From contig JAOTON010001355.1 in assembly GCA_034440635.1 (NCBI GenBank), positions 248,001 to 312,000 on the forward strand: 64,000 nt of DNA. The letters run 5' to 3'. Source of the stretch: Lepas anatifera (taxonomy: Eukaryota > Arthropoda > Thecostraca > Lepadidae). How positions within the stretch are numbered: position 1 is the stretch's first letter; each line of letters opens with the position of its first letter. This document shows positions 12,191-25,976 of the stretch, in pieces. Under the pieces are notes generated by a model, which was not told the origin of the DNA, did not search any database, and saw only the letters and a list, made by a program, of their open reading frames with translations. Made by a program: the position numbers and the translations under genes.

Positions 12191-12914
12191 GGATCCCTAA
12201 TCCTTTCCAGCAGTATTTTCTGGAGGACACTCCTACTAGTGGGGTGGACGGCAATAAAAAGCTTCTCAGAACTACCCACAATATTTGCCAGGTGAGTGTC
12301 AGCGGCTGACCTAGTCCTAGGACCACCAGACATACCAGCGGCTAGGAAAGGCTAGGATGCTAGGAGAGTATGAAGGGAGGCAAGTATATAGAGGAGAGTA
12401 TAAGGTCAGGTTTACAAATTTTTTAATACATATTTGAAAAAAACTGCACTTAATTTACGTAAATAAAATATTGAACAGTTTTTATATTTAGGTGAAGGTA
12501 GTACATTTTAACAAAGGTGGCGGCCGACACTGGGGAATTATACCAAAAATTCAACATGTTTCATCGGGATTCCACCCATCTAAATGAATCCGTATTGACA
12601 AAGTAAAACCATATTTAGAAAGCTCTTGCACTGTAGTTTTTCAAAACTGGCATTACCTTTAAACCAGTGAAATTTATAACTACCTTTATGAGCGGTTAAA
12701 TATGTAGTATTTTTTAGAACCAAGCGGCCGAAACAGAGAAAAACGCGGAAAACACCAACTTTTCAACTGAAATTCCACCAATCGAAATTATTTTTTTGGG
12801 AAAAAACAATTTTACTCCCAGTTTCTACACACTTAGAGGCAAACGAAAAACACTAGGCAATGGAAAAAATCGCATGTTTGTTTTTTTCAACTCTACCTAA
12901 TGCACATGCCTGTG

Positions 12915-13677
12915 TTCAAAGACCAAAACCAAGTCGTGGTGTTGAAAATACATTAGAGTTTGTTATTTCCTGTTTTTGCTTCGTTACCAATCCCCTCAAC
13001 ACATCTTTTTGCCCACAAATATAATTAATACTGCCTTACAGCAGTAGTTGCAGATGCCAATTTAATCAAATCAGAGGACGTTATAATTATGTTTGAAGCC
13101 CATGGTTCCACCTACTCATGCAGACAATATGAATCATACTGACATGATATCGCATCAAAGTGCTACCAATAGCAGGGGCGTGGATTCATATCACTTTGGG
13201 GTACCCCGGCACCCCCAATACTATGCTTGGCACCCCCATGGTGATTTGGGCGCCTCCAACTAGAATTTCAAGTCACGGCGAAAATAAGTGTTTAAAGAGG
13301 AGGGAAATATGAACAAATACATTGTACATGAGTTATAGGTGGTAATATTCTGTGCTTGCCCTAAAACTGTATCCTCAGCTTGCAAGGCCAGAGGCTAGAC
13401 ATCATAGCCTGTAGACATCATAGACAATTAGCAATGCACGTTTAAGAAAACGTACTGAACACTCAAATTTAAGTAGTGATCTATAGGAAATCCATAGAAG
13501 GCAACGGATCAGAAGGTATACACAAGATCTGAGCAAAGTGCATTTGTCTCAATAAACAATTTAAGGCCAGCTCATGTGTGTGTAACCAAAAAAAAAAAAA
13601 ACACTCCGGCATCATGGCAACCTTAGTATGTGATGCTAGGTATTTTCATACATAGAAAATTATGTGTAATTATATAT
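12915..13677. other. Rest of the copy 1 3' flank, then unassigned sequence
   Basis: From 12915 to about 13110 the sequence aligns with copy 2's 3' flank (36049-36250). The AATAAA of copy 2 corresponds to AATACA at 12947-12952. Beyond this, CAGGGGCGTGGATTC at about 13173 looks like one end of a hAT MITE, but no partner end was found. No gene is seen. Confidence 0.6.
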
Positions 13678-13783
13678 ATTAGGTACAGTGGCGGATCTAG
13701 GAATTCATTTCGGGGTAGGGGCTAGGGGCTCGAGCATCACCCGCTAGTACCTCGGGCAGCCCTTTGCCTATGTATTAACTATA

Positions 13784-16438
13784 CACTGTAAAAAAGTTGA
13801 GCATCCAGAAGGTGCTAATCAGACAGCAAAAACTACCGATTTTCGTTGCTAGTTTTAAGCCAATTTTCGAGGTGCTAAATGTTTTTGGTGCTAATTTATC
13901 GATTTAGCACCACCTTGTTTTTCGTTAACATGGTGCCTAATATTACGAATTTAGCACCTGAAGTGCTAAAACTTTAGCAGCTCTAGGATGCTAATCCAAT
14001 TAGCAGCGAGAGGGAGCTGTAAAAAACAAGCACCAAGCTAGTTTTTAGCAGCCTAGAAAAGTGTGAATAGCACCCAGATTTTTAGCTTAAAAATAGCTCT
14101 TCTGAGGCTGAAAGTGCTAAATTGAACCATCTCAGCAGCACCACAGCGCACCAAAAATTCCAGATATACTAAAATGAGTCTTTAAAGAGCGAATGCATCC
14201 ATTTTAAGCACGAAATTTATATCTAGTTGTTGTCGGCATCAAGTTAAAAATTGGCTGGCCCGCTCTTTTTTGCCGGTGGCGACGCACCTGCATTAGGTCA
14301 TCCCACGGGTCAACATCTAACCCCTTTGCCAATATCAGCCCCCCCCGCTTTAGCCCAGGATTGTTCTGTGTGTGTGTGTAAAAGCAATTGGTAAGCAAAA
14401 TAATAGCGTGGATTATGCGCAGGATGAAAAGGCTGGTGGATAAAATACGGGATATCATATTAAGGTACCCTAGAAAATGTAATTAAAAGGCGGAGTAACA
14501 CTGGAAAAGTTGACATGATGATTTTAATAAAAATGATCTTTATCTGCCTCCTCAGTAACTTACGCGACAGCTCAGACGTCAAAATCAGCGAGTCAATGCA
14601 AATTCCCCAACACAGACCCACCATGAGCAAGGCAGGAAGCTCGTGGCTCATCACAAAATATATCGCATAAATATGGTTCCAGTCCTCATAACTATTATTT
14701 GTATCTATGTTTTACCATCACATTTAAAACTAACACTGGACCCCTCCCGTCCCTCCCAATCTCCCCCGTGAAATGATATGTTCATTGTTGAGGAAGTGTT
14801 GCATTGCGAGAACACCGTAAACATCAAATGGACGTGCAATATTTAAAAAATATGTGCTGTGTTTTTAGTGTTTGTGGTTAGTCGTGATCATGCCATGAGG
14901 TGAAACTGTCGTCTGTTATAGCTTTAATTCCTAAAAATTCTAACATATAATTTTTGGCAGATAATGAACATTTTTAGCACGATTACCCCAGAAAAATTCA
15001 GACACTAACTCCCAGAACACCAGCCCCTTTGTCAGGCAACGTGTATCCCTAATGCTTCAAATCGGGCTAAATGCCAAAAAATGCGTCTAATTTACCAACG
15101 TCAGATATGTACATACAAGAGGGACACCTCGGAGGAACGGGTTAATGCAGAAATTTAGTAACAGTGCGGCAAATAAATGTTCCACCCCCAACGTCATAGG
15201 CACAGGTTCCGAGGGCAAGGGGCATTGGCCCTAATCTTTGGACTGGGGCGCAGTGCACCCCTCCCAAACTTGAAGCCGATTTTGGACATTTTCCGTAACA
15301 AATTGTGATAGGTACATAGGCGTAGGAAGAGGGGGCAGGTGCCATTGCCCCATCAAATATTGGGCTAAAAAATTCCTGATCTCATCTGAAATGGGAGTAA
15401 GTCGGACATTTTTATAAACAGCCGGTATAGAAAACAACGAGGAGTCCAAATCCGAAAGTTTTAGCCCTGGCATGGGAAGTTTCTTGTCAGCTTCAGGCTG
15501 AAGTTTGGCTACCCCCCCTCATATTCTTGAGGTTCCTACGCCTGTGGGTAGGTAGAATCACGTTCACCGCCACCAGCGCTGACGACATTTGCCCTCTCGA
15601 CATAAAAAATAGTTATACGCCTATGCCTAACTTTCCAGGCTCTCTGGAAATAGGTATCTACATGACCAGGAAATAGACTTTCAATAATATTATTGCAAGT
15701 GGTGGATCCCGAGGGGCAAAATAAACATTCCCTCCCAACCACTCGATTTGGTTTCTTTTCTTCTTAAATCATATTTTTCCACAATTTTGGATCCCTTGAC
15801 CTCCCCCAAACCATCCACTTACCTATCGGGGGAGCTTAATTGGGCGATGAGAGCATTCTTCGCTGCGAGATACCTTAAGGCTGTGTTATTTCAGACACCG
15901 AGGCAAAATTAACCTGTGTTTATATCTGCGATCAAACTCGATAAATGTATACCCAGTATGTCCACTTACCTCCAGACTTTGGTCTTCGCGGGTTTTCGCC
16001 CATGCGCGCAATGACTATTATTGACAGACCAGCACTTGGTGAAAGATGGCGGTTGACTGACCTTGAGGACGCGGCGCGTGCACGCGCCATGGTAAATTAA
16101 GCACCAATTAGTGCTAAAAGTTCCCGCCAAAATCAATTAAGATGCTCAGACATAGCACTTTCAGACTATTCAAGCCGGAAATGCAGCGCGCGCACTCGCT
16201 TGCGCGCGTTTTTTTAGGGGAATCGGAAAGATGCTAGAAAAACATACCTTGTGGGTGACCAGGTGCTGAAAAACAGCAACACGCTAGCACATAATTATAT
16301 CAGAGAAGCTAATTTGTAAAAATAAAGCCGTAGATGTTATATTCAAGCACCATCTGGCTCTTTAGCTCCCATTTATGCTGCTAAGTGCACGCTATAGCAC
16401 GCATTTAGCATATGGTGGTGCTCAACTTTTTTACAGTG
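13784..16438. mobile_element. TA-target element with perfect 20 bp TIRs and motif-rich subtermini
   Basis: A perfect 20 bp inverted repeat CACTGTAAAAAAGTTGAGCA forms both ends, flanked by TA (13782-13783, 16439-16440). The first ~400 bp and last ~350 bp are full of GTGCTAA/TTAGCAC motifs. No transposase was found in 2,655 bp; the short open frames at 14204-14654 resemble nothing I know. The TA target suggests mobilisation by a Tc1/mariner-type or other TA-specific transposase (inference). Confidence 0.85.
15315..15546. mobile_element. 232 bp hAT MITE (inner level of the nest)
   Basis: The ends CATAGGCGTAGGAAG and, reversed, CACAGGCGTAGGAACC pair. Flanks GATAGGTA (15307-15314) and GGTAGGTA (15547-15554) match at 7 of 8 bases. 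The same terminus starts the large element at 40345 and a fragment at 45435. Confidence 0.8.
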
Positions 16439-16524
16439 TAGGGTCTCGGACATTTGGGGGAGGCTTGAGCCCCCCTCGCCACCCCCCGCCCACCACGTCC
16501 CTTGGATCCGCCCCTTATTAGGTA

Positions 16525-17433
16525 CCTACTGTATAACACTGAGAAGCAGCGCCTTTTCTGTTTGCTGGTTGTTACTCTTGTATTAAGAGGAAATGGAAAT
16601 GTTGCGGGAATGTTCACTGCACCACTTATGCAAGTACAAATTTGGAATCCAGGATAGCACCATTCCAAGCATATAACGTGATCTCATTATAGCTCAATAC
16701 TGGTCTAATTGCGCCTGAAAAAATACATCATAACCCACACAACTTCCTTTTGAAGCCTTTGAAAATTCCAATTCCCCCTCCAGTATTCAGAACCTGCTTT
16801 GATTTCCCCAGAAGCCTTAAAATATATTCGTCTGATGCTCCAAAACCTTTTTGTTCTTCCCCTCTTTCGTCCTCGGTTGCGTGCATGGACAAAACAAAAT
16901 AAAAAAGCCCCCAGTGAATTAAGAAAAGGCGGAGAAATTAAACCCTCTTTAATATTCGACCACGAAAGGGAATCCATGAATAATGTTATTAATAAATACT
17001 TCCTTAAGATTCGTTCGACCTTACAAGAAATTGCTGTTTTTCGGTATGTTTATGAAAGTAGCCATCTCCTACAATGATTCCCGGCGTGAAATATTGATAC
17101 TGATGCAAGGCCTTAGAGAGACAGTACTAATTTAAAAGCACTGTTGTTAATGCAGCGCTTCATGTAGACAAATATAGCGATCTAGATACAAATCAAAACA
17201 GACACAATTTGCTGTGTGCATTCGATGCGTAGGAGAATCGAGTGGGGGTGAGGGGGCGAGTTGTAGATGATAATGCATCTGTTGTATCACTTCACCGGGA
17301 TTAGATGATGAGGGCTCATGAAAAGTTAAACTCACGTTCATTTGCAAGATTTCCAACGAAACTCTCGTGGTAAGTTATCTGAGGAAGATTCTGAATGGTC
17401 CGGATCACAGCTGACCTCATTGAAAGATTTTGA
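16525..17433. other. Unassigned sequence before the 10.4 kb transposon
   Basis: Nothing recognisable: no convincing coding frame, repeat unit or paired terminus. Open frames here are short and unsupported. Confidence 0.5.
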
Positions 17434-17439
17434 CAGCGG

Positions 17440-17983
17440 GGTCATTCCACCGTAAATCGACCAAGGCATAAAACCCTACTATTTTTTATTTTCACCAAAA
17501 TTGGTATATGGGGACTCGCAAGGGCGTAGAATCCACCCATGGCACCGAAAAAATTATTTGAAAATCGGTTTGAGAGAAATAGCCTCCGGCAATTTTTGAA
17601 GTTCATTATATAGGCATTGATTAGAATGCCTATAGCTCGAAAATTTTTCCAGTGGTTTCTAAAAATTTTTTAGTCTTAGGATGTAAATTTGGCGGGCAAC
17701 ATTTTGGCTATCTTCAATTTTGCAATTTAAACAAAAAAAAATGTTAGTGACCTCATGACCTAGTTTTATTATGGTGACCTTGACCCGTAGTACAGTGAAA
17801 TTAAAAAATTCTCTTGAAAGCGTTTTGACATATAATAGTAATCTTTCATATTAAATAATAGAAATGATGGCTTTCGAAATGCATATACTACTTTTAGCTT
17901 CATATATATAACACTAGATGTTACTGTGAAGCTATGCTAGCGTAACTCATGTTCTAATTGACTTGCAACTTAAGAATAAAAAC
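17440..17983 (+). repeat. Left terminal inverted repeat of the 10.4 kb transposon
   Basis: Imperfect inverted copy of 27339-27886. Shared landmarks include the terminus GGTCATTCCACC, CCAAAATTGGT, the GTGACCTCATGACCT block with GGTGACCTTGACCC, and GATGGCTTTCGAAAT. Similarity fades near 17983. Confidence 0.85.
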
Positions 17984-18222
17984 ACTGGAAGAATCAAAAT
18001 CAAGCAGCCAAACTAGAATTGAATCACTTTACCACAAGCACAGGAATAACGAGTTGTTCTCCCCTATTTTGAATTCACATTAGTGTCCCTTTGGAAATGA
18101 ACTTACCTGGTGTACCTAAATGTCATGTATGGTTGTTTGGATCATTGTACATCTTTTGAAAATAAATATGTCCCCGTCACATTGAATCACCCAACTATGA
18201 TGTCATTTCCAGAAGCATTTAA

Positions 18223-18310
18223 CCCGCGCCCCACCGGGGGTCCGGTTCCACCTTCACCCCACCGGGGGCTATCAATGCCCCCTCCCCTAGCTCCGAAAAT
18301 ATGGAAGAGC
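18223..18310 (+). mobile_element. One end of a TTAA-target (piggyBac-like) element
   Basis: TTAA at 18219-18222 is followed by CCCGCGCCCCACCGGGGG, which matches, reversed, the right end of the complete element at 57132-57899. No second end was found, so this is a fragment. Confidence 0.55.
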
Positions 18311-18718
18311 ACGTTAAAAGAGCTCTGCGAAAAGTACTCTGCTAAAAGTGTTAAAAAGCATATATTTCAAGGTGCCTACGAACAATAACTGAATCTCTAA
18401 ATGCCCAATTACATCATTAATTGTCTTTACAGTGTCAATGATTTGATTAGGTTCTTAAGGCTTCTGCAAAACTGCTGATCTCAAGGCTCAAGTCGACTCT
18501 AGCGGAGTAAATCAGTTCGGAGATACCGCAGTCGTCAGCGACCCGACTCCGGGCGTATCAGAATCAGAATCAGAATCAGAATATATTCGGAAGCGTCCAC
18601 ACGCGTTGATCAAACAAGTAGGTGGTTTTTCACGTTTCCACGTCATATGATAAAACAGAGTAGGTAAAACTAACGATAAAATCTAAGGATAAGAGTATAC
18701 TTTAAAAGTAAGATAATA

Positions 18719-20830
<2,112 letters not shown>

Positions 20831-23800
20831 TGTCATTGTGTTAGCGCCCAGGGTATAGTGTTCATGCGCTTGGCTCGCCGTATTGAGTTCTAACGTCCAA
20901 ATAGTCTGGTCCAGTTGGCTGCTGTGTGCGAGAGGAGTATGAGGCTTGGCTTGTGTTAGCCTGCACAACTTACTTCTACTCAGTCGTTTCTGGCTCAAGA
21001 TGCCCAGAAATTTTTGTTGTGATCCCTTCAACCGGCACAAGAAACAAATAACAACAAATCTGAGGTTAGCGACGAAAGAACTGGTAGAACTGGTGAGGGA
21101 TCGCCGAGTCGCCACCAACCACTTTCTGTGTAATAACTGCCGACGAAAGCTTGAAAATGACCCAAGAAGTCTCGCTCCAGAGGAAAGCAGCGAGAGTGTG
21201 AGTGAAGGTGATGCCGTTCCTGGGGACCTGGGCTGCTCACCATCAGGATCATCGATTTCGGACTCCGAGATACACCGCCATGACACTGAGGCACTCCTTC
21301 CTATTCTTGGAATATCGCCTATTGTACGGAAAAGTGAGTGATACTCCTTATGTGTAATTATTGAGTTTATTTACCGTTTGATACTTTGTATTTCAAGGGA
21401 AGCCATAAGCAGGCAATAGCTTCGTTGCCACACTTTGGGAAGATTTTTTTCTGTGTGTTCCCTTAGATGGCTAGGCAATGTAGGACAATACTTTTACGAA
21501 ATCGTAATATGCAACGGATTCGCCATATGCTTGTAGACAGAAAGGCATGTCTTAAACAAATTAAAAAAATATTTCCCTTGAAAACCGATGACCTAAAAAT
21601 ATAACAACAGCCTCCATTTTCAGAGGGACTCCCTGAAAATCGGAGGCGTTCAGCCGGCACCGACAAGTTACGAAAGGTGGTGGGTGCTGTGAAGCGAAAG
21701 CTGGAGCAGACGATGGATGTAGAACTACCCACACCTGACACCACCCCAGAGACCTCGTCGGCAATCCTCTGAAGATCTAACCAGGTTTGTTTTTTGTTGC
21801 CACACTTTGGGACGATTTTTATCCGTGTGTTGTTTGTATATGTTTATTAAGTCGGATAGATATAGTTCAATATATGTTCCTCAACTACTTCGAGAATGTT
21901 AACTTTTTCCCAGCAAAAAAATCCTCAGCTAAGCAAACCTTAATTGCATAAACAAAAAGAACCACGTTTGGAAAGTAGCATATTACAAGGAAGATGGCTC
22001 ACACTATTCAATACAGCAACCGGTCAGACGTTTAAAGAGATGCAAGTATTTTCATTTTAAAGTGATGTAGAATCTATCGCAGTTGGATGATATTTCTACT
22101 TGATTAATATGTCTCAGTGCGAACGTGCTGGTTACCTTTAGAGCGCTCTTGGGGGGATTTCTTGCGTGTAAAGTGATTGTGGGACAGAACATAATTTTTG
22201 AAATGTAACAATTGTTTGTCAATTACACATATTTGACTTTTCATCGTTTTTGTCGGTTGAGACCGTCACAGGTCACATTGAGATAAGTCACGTGCTTTCA
22301 GCACCACTAATGGTTTTACTCGTGTGCTCTGACATTGTAGTTAACTGCAGGGAGCGTGTCGCCAAGCCCGTGACTCAGCTTCGCTAACAAGAAACCCTTG
22401 TGGTGTCACAAGCTGATACATACATGCAGGTATCCACGAATAATATTATATGTAATCCGATGAATTAACATGCATATTTTTGTTTTTTCAGATACGAGTC
22501 TCTCATTGCTGATCTGAAGACAGCATTCGACGGTACCACCGACTACAAGAGACGACTGGCTATCCTAACGCTATCACCATACCAGCAGGAGAGGACTGCC
22601 GAGTTTTTCGATACCACCAGTTACATGGTCAAAAGAAGCAGGGAGCTGAAGCGCAAGCACGGTATCCTGCCAGAAGTTCAGAGCATGAGCCGAGGCCGGA
22701 ATCGGATCACGGACGAGATACGTGATAAAGTCCATGCATTCTATGAGAGTGATGACGTCAGTCGTATGTGCCCAGGCCAGAAGGATTGCATTTCTGTGCG
22801 TGACAGTGATGGCGAAAAAGTGAAGGTACAGAAAAGACTTGTTCTCGGAAACCTGAGAGAGATCTATGAGCTCTATCGGTCTGATAACAAGAACCCAGCG
22901 ATAGGTTTCTCCACGTTCGCAGGCCTGCGTCCTCTGCACTGCGTACTGGCCGGGAGCAGCGGCACACATTCCGTCTGCGTGTGCACATATCACCAGAACC
23001 CCACCCTTCTCTTCGATGCCTTGGGCCTTACAGGGCTAACATGTGATGATCTGATGGATGCTGCGGTTTGCGACGTGAGTAATCGAGACTGCATGATGGG
23101 CGAATGCGACGAGTGCCCTGGCGATGAGGGGGTTAACGATTTTTTGTCAATGCTGCTGCACGATAACGATGAAGACTCGACTAGTGACACCGAAATTCGG
23201 TACAAACAATGGGAAAGCACAGATCGATGCACCCTCCAGGACATGGTGGCAAGTCTTGAAGAATGCATTGCCAGGCTAAGTCAGCAGATTGTGCAGCTGA
23301 CGCGCCATCATTATCAGGCCAGAGAACAGGGGGCTCACTTCAGACATCTGAAGCAGACGGTAGGGGATGGTGAAGTGATAGTGCAAGGGGATTTTTCAGA
23401 GAACTTTTCTTTTGTAGTTCAGGACGCCGCCCAAGGATTTCATTGGGATGCCTCCCAGTGCACAGTGCACCCGTTTGTTGTGTACAGGAGAAAAGACGAC
23501 AAGGAGTCTCACAAAAGTTACTGCGTGATTTCAGACTCTACCAAACACAACTCCGCCACAGTTCATGCATTTTTGCAACGCCTGGTGCCGGAAATCAAGC
23601 ACAATGTTCCCGGCAGAGGTGCAGAAAGTATACTGGCTGTCACAAACTCAATGCGACGTATGCCTCCTCTGTCACACAAAGCTGGAAATGATAATTTTAT
23701 ACTTGAATACTATTTCCAATATGCTGAATGTCATCTACCTGCCTCTTACTTTTTGCAACGGACAAGGTTCAAGCACCAAGCCATTACCGCATGAAAGTAG

Positions 23801-24437
23801 TAAACTGTGTTTTCATTTTTAGATCATGTTTATGTTTTGGAAGGAAAATTTCCAATTATGGATCATTGTTTTCAGTATTGGGATCATAACTATTATTGGC
23901 AACTCTGACTGCAGTTTCCCCCAATGACATGCATTTCTCTTTTTGAAGAAGTTTCCATTTTTGGAAGGAGTGTTTCCAATTATGGTACATTTCCCCATGA
24001 TTAAATGTGGCAATTATCATGAAAATTATAATTGGGAACTAATCTATAAATGGGAGCGTACACCTACACACAATTGGGAACCCTGATCACAGCTTCCCCC
24101 CCCACCCCCCACTGAACTTCCATCTCACATACCAACAAAAGGGACAAAAATGTCAATGTCAACATAGGATTTGGATCTACCTAAAATGTGTTGGTAAAGT
24201 GGACCTTAGGTAGCATTTTTATAGCCAGATCAAATGCTTAAAATTTTCCCCCAACACCTGATTATCACCTGCCTGGTCGTTCCTTCTTGCAGTAAAAACT
24301 CTGAGGCAACTACCCTGCATATATGTAAAATTATGTCTATTGGCCTAATAGGTACAGAGGTATTGGAAGTCTCATACCAAAGAAAGATCCAGTGTATAAG
24401 TCAAAATCCTGCTTTAACTCCAGGCAGTTCAGGTCCT

Positions 24438-24474
24438 GTGTGTTGCTTACTACCACTGGTAGTAAGCAACACAC
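24438..24474. repeat. Perfect 18 bp inverted repeat with 1-base centre
   Basis: The arms GTGTGTTGCTTACTACCA and TGGTAGTAAGCAACACAC are separated by a single C. It lies inside the hAT-like element at 23614-26418. Confidence 0.95.
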
Positions 24475-25798
24475 CCCCAACCAGCGTTTTTCAAAGTCTC
24501 TTTCTTTCTGAGATTTTCTGTGATTTTCTGAGATGAGAAGGGGGTCTACTAGGCCCCCCTCTAGTGCACGTTAGTGCCAGGCCCCTCTCCAGCGTGTGTT
24601 TTAACACTTTGTGGAGGACTGCATTGGCACACATTTACTATCTGTACAATATTGACATGATAATTTGATCATGAAATCTCACCTGAATTATTGTTGTTGC
24701 CAGTCTGCTGCTGGCGCCAACTCTCCCAACTTCCTCCAGCTCCAAATCTACCTCACCAATCTTGATCTAGGGCACAAATAAGGTAAGGCACAAGCAAGCT
24801 AAGGAATGAAAAACCAAGTTTGATGTGTGAAAGTGCATCAGAATCAAAGTAGCCTACATTCATCTTAGATTAGCCATGGGCAGCACTATTTATTCCAGCT
24901 AGTTTTAGCCTGCACTTATCTCAGATATACCTAATAAATATGCCCTCAACAGAAGTAGCTTCCCACTTGTTCAAATTTTTTTGGCAGGCTCTACATCACA
25001 CAAACATTGCGAACTTGTCTTGTCGCTGTTGCGTAGTTTAGGTAGAATTGCTGCCCAGCTATGTTTATTTCTTTCACTCATTTAGTACTTTTCCTAGTAG
25101 CTTTTAGGCGTACTTGATACTAAATTCAAAGAAATAGGGACCGCTAAATCGAAGATACTCAAACTTTAGATATTATTTAACCTGACAAAATGGACAGAAA
25201 AGTACTTGATAACGTATCTGCGTTATCTTTAATGCCTTAAATATGCCCACAATCATGTATTTCTCGAAAAAAATTGACTGTCACATTTCGGGCACCGAGG
25301 CGGCAACTTTCTGGCAACTACTAACAATCGGCACCATTGGGCTGCATGTTAAAATCTGGCAACTGTGACAGCGGTTTCCGGGTTTTCTGCAGCGGGGGTC
25401 TCTCGTTTTAGTAGAAACTGAACACAGTACCAATATTGTATCACTGATGGTACCATGGAATAGAGATACCTGGAATGGAGACCTCAATGCAAACCCGCCC
25501 CGCATTTGGGTGCCAATCTAGGACATGAAAAAATCCTTCGGTGAGTAAAGCTCGGTAAGGACCCATATAAAGTCTATGGGAGATGTGGTGGCCGATGACT
25601 TTGATGCGTCATAACTTATAAACCGTGGCTTGCACAGGAAAACGACCATGCATTTCGGAAAGCCCAATGTGTGGTGCGTCCGCTAAAATACATTTTAGGC
25701 ATGAAATACCTAAAATCTTAGAGCAAAGCGCAGGAGAAATCAGAATCTGATACTGCAGCTCAACTTGTATTATAACATGTTTTAAACGCGCGCGGCCC

Positions 25799-25875
25799 GG
25801 CGCCGTAATAGCGCAGTGTGTTAAGCCTCGTCTGGTAAGTGAAAGATCCCGGGTTCGAATCCCACGGGTGGAACT
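25799..25875 (+). repeat. tRNA-derived sequence 1 (pol III A and B boxes)
   Basis: TAGCGCAGTGTG (about 25808-25819) fits an A box and GGGTTCGAATCCC (25851-25863) a B box, at tRNA spacing. The acceptor and T stems do not pair properly, so this is a SINE head or tRNA pseudogene, not a working tRNA. Confidence 0.6.
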
Positions 25876-25899
25876 TTTCATCTTCATAATGGTAATTTC

Positions 25900-25976
25900 G
25901 TCGCTCAATAGCGCAGTTGGCAGCATGCTTGTCTAGCAATCGTAGTGTTCCGGGTTCGAATCCAGGCTCACGCTGA
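25900..25976 (+). repeat. tRNA-derived sequence 2 (pol III A and B boxes)
   Basis: TAGCGCAGTTGG (about 25909-25920) and GGTTCGAATCC (25953-25963) form A and B boxes. The T stem pairs at 4 of 5 positions, but the acceptor stem does not pair. It follows the first tRNA-like sequence by about 100 bp in the same orientation. Confidence 0.6.

Larger units (their letters stand above)
8380..12914. mobile_element. DNA transposon with ~390 bp terminal inverted repeats in 3' UTR of copy 1
   Basis: The left arm (about 8393-8640 plus 9879-10017) and right arm (about 12519-12909) are inverted copies beginning CATGCACATTAGGTAGAG / CATGTGCATTAGGTAGAG and ending at CAGTGTCGGCCGCCA. Copy 2's 3' UTR runs straight through this point (near 36050), confirming an insertion between ATTGT and TGTGTTCAAAG. 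A target duplication is not clear. The inside carries a decayed minus-strand gene, and a piggyBac-like element splits the left arm. Confidence 0.75.
13686..16516. mobile_element. hAT MITE (outer shell of a three-level nest)
   Basis: An exact 8 bp duplication ATTAGGTA lies at 13678-13685 and 16517-16524. The ends CAGTGGCGGATCTAGG and, reversed, AAGGGGCGGATCCAAGG match. Without the inserted TA-target element only about 176 bp belong to this MITE (13686-13783 and 16439-16516). Confidence 0.88.

Noticed and set aside
25799..25976. Functional tRNA genes
   Set aside because: A and B boxes are good, but the acceptor stems do not pair and the anticodon loops are not canonical.
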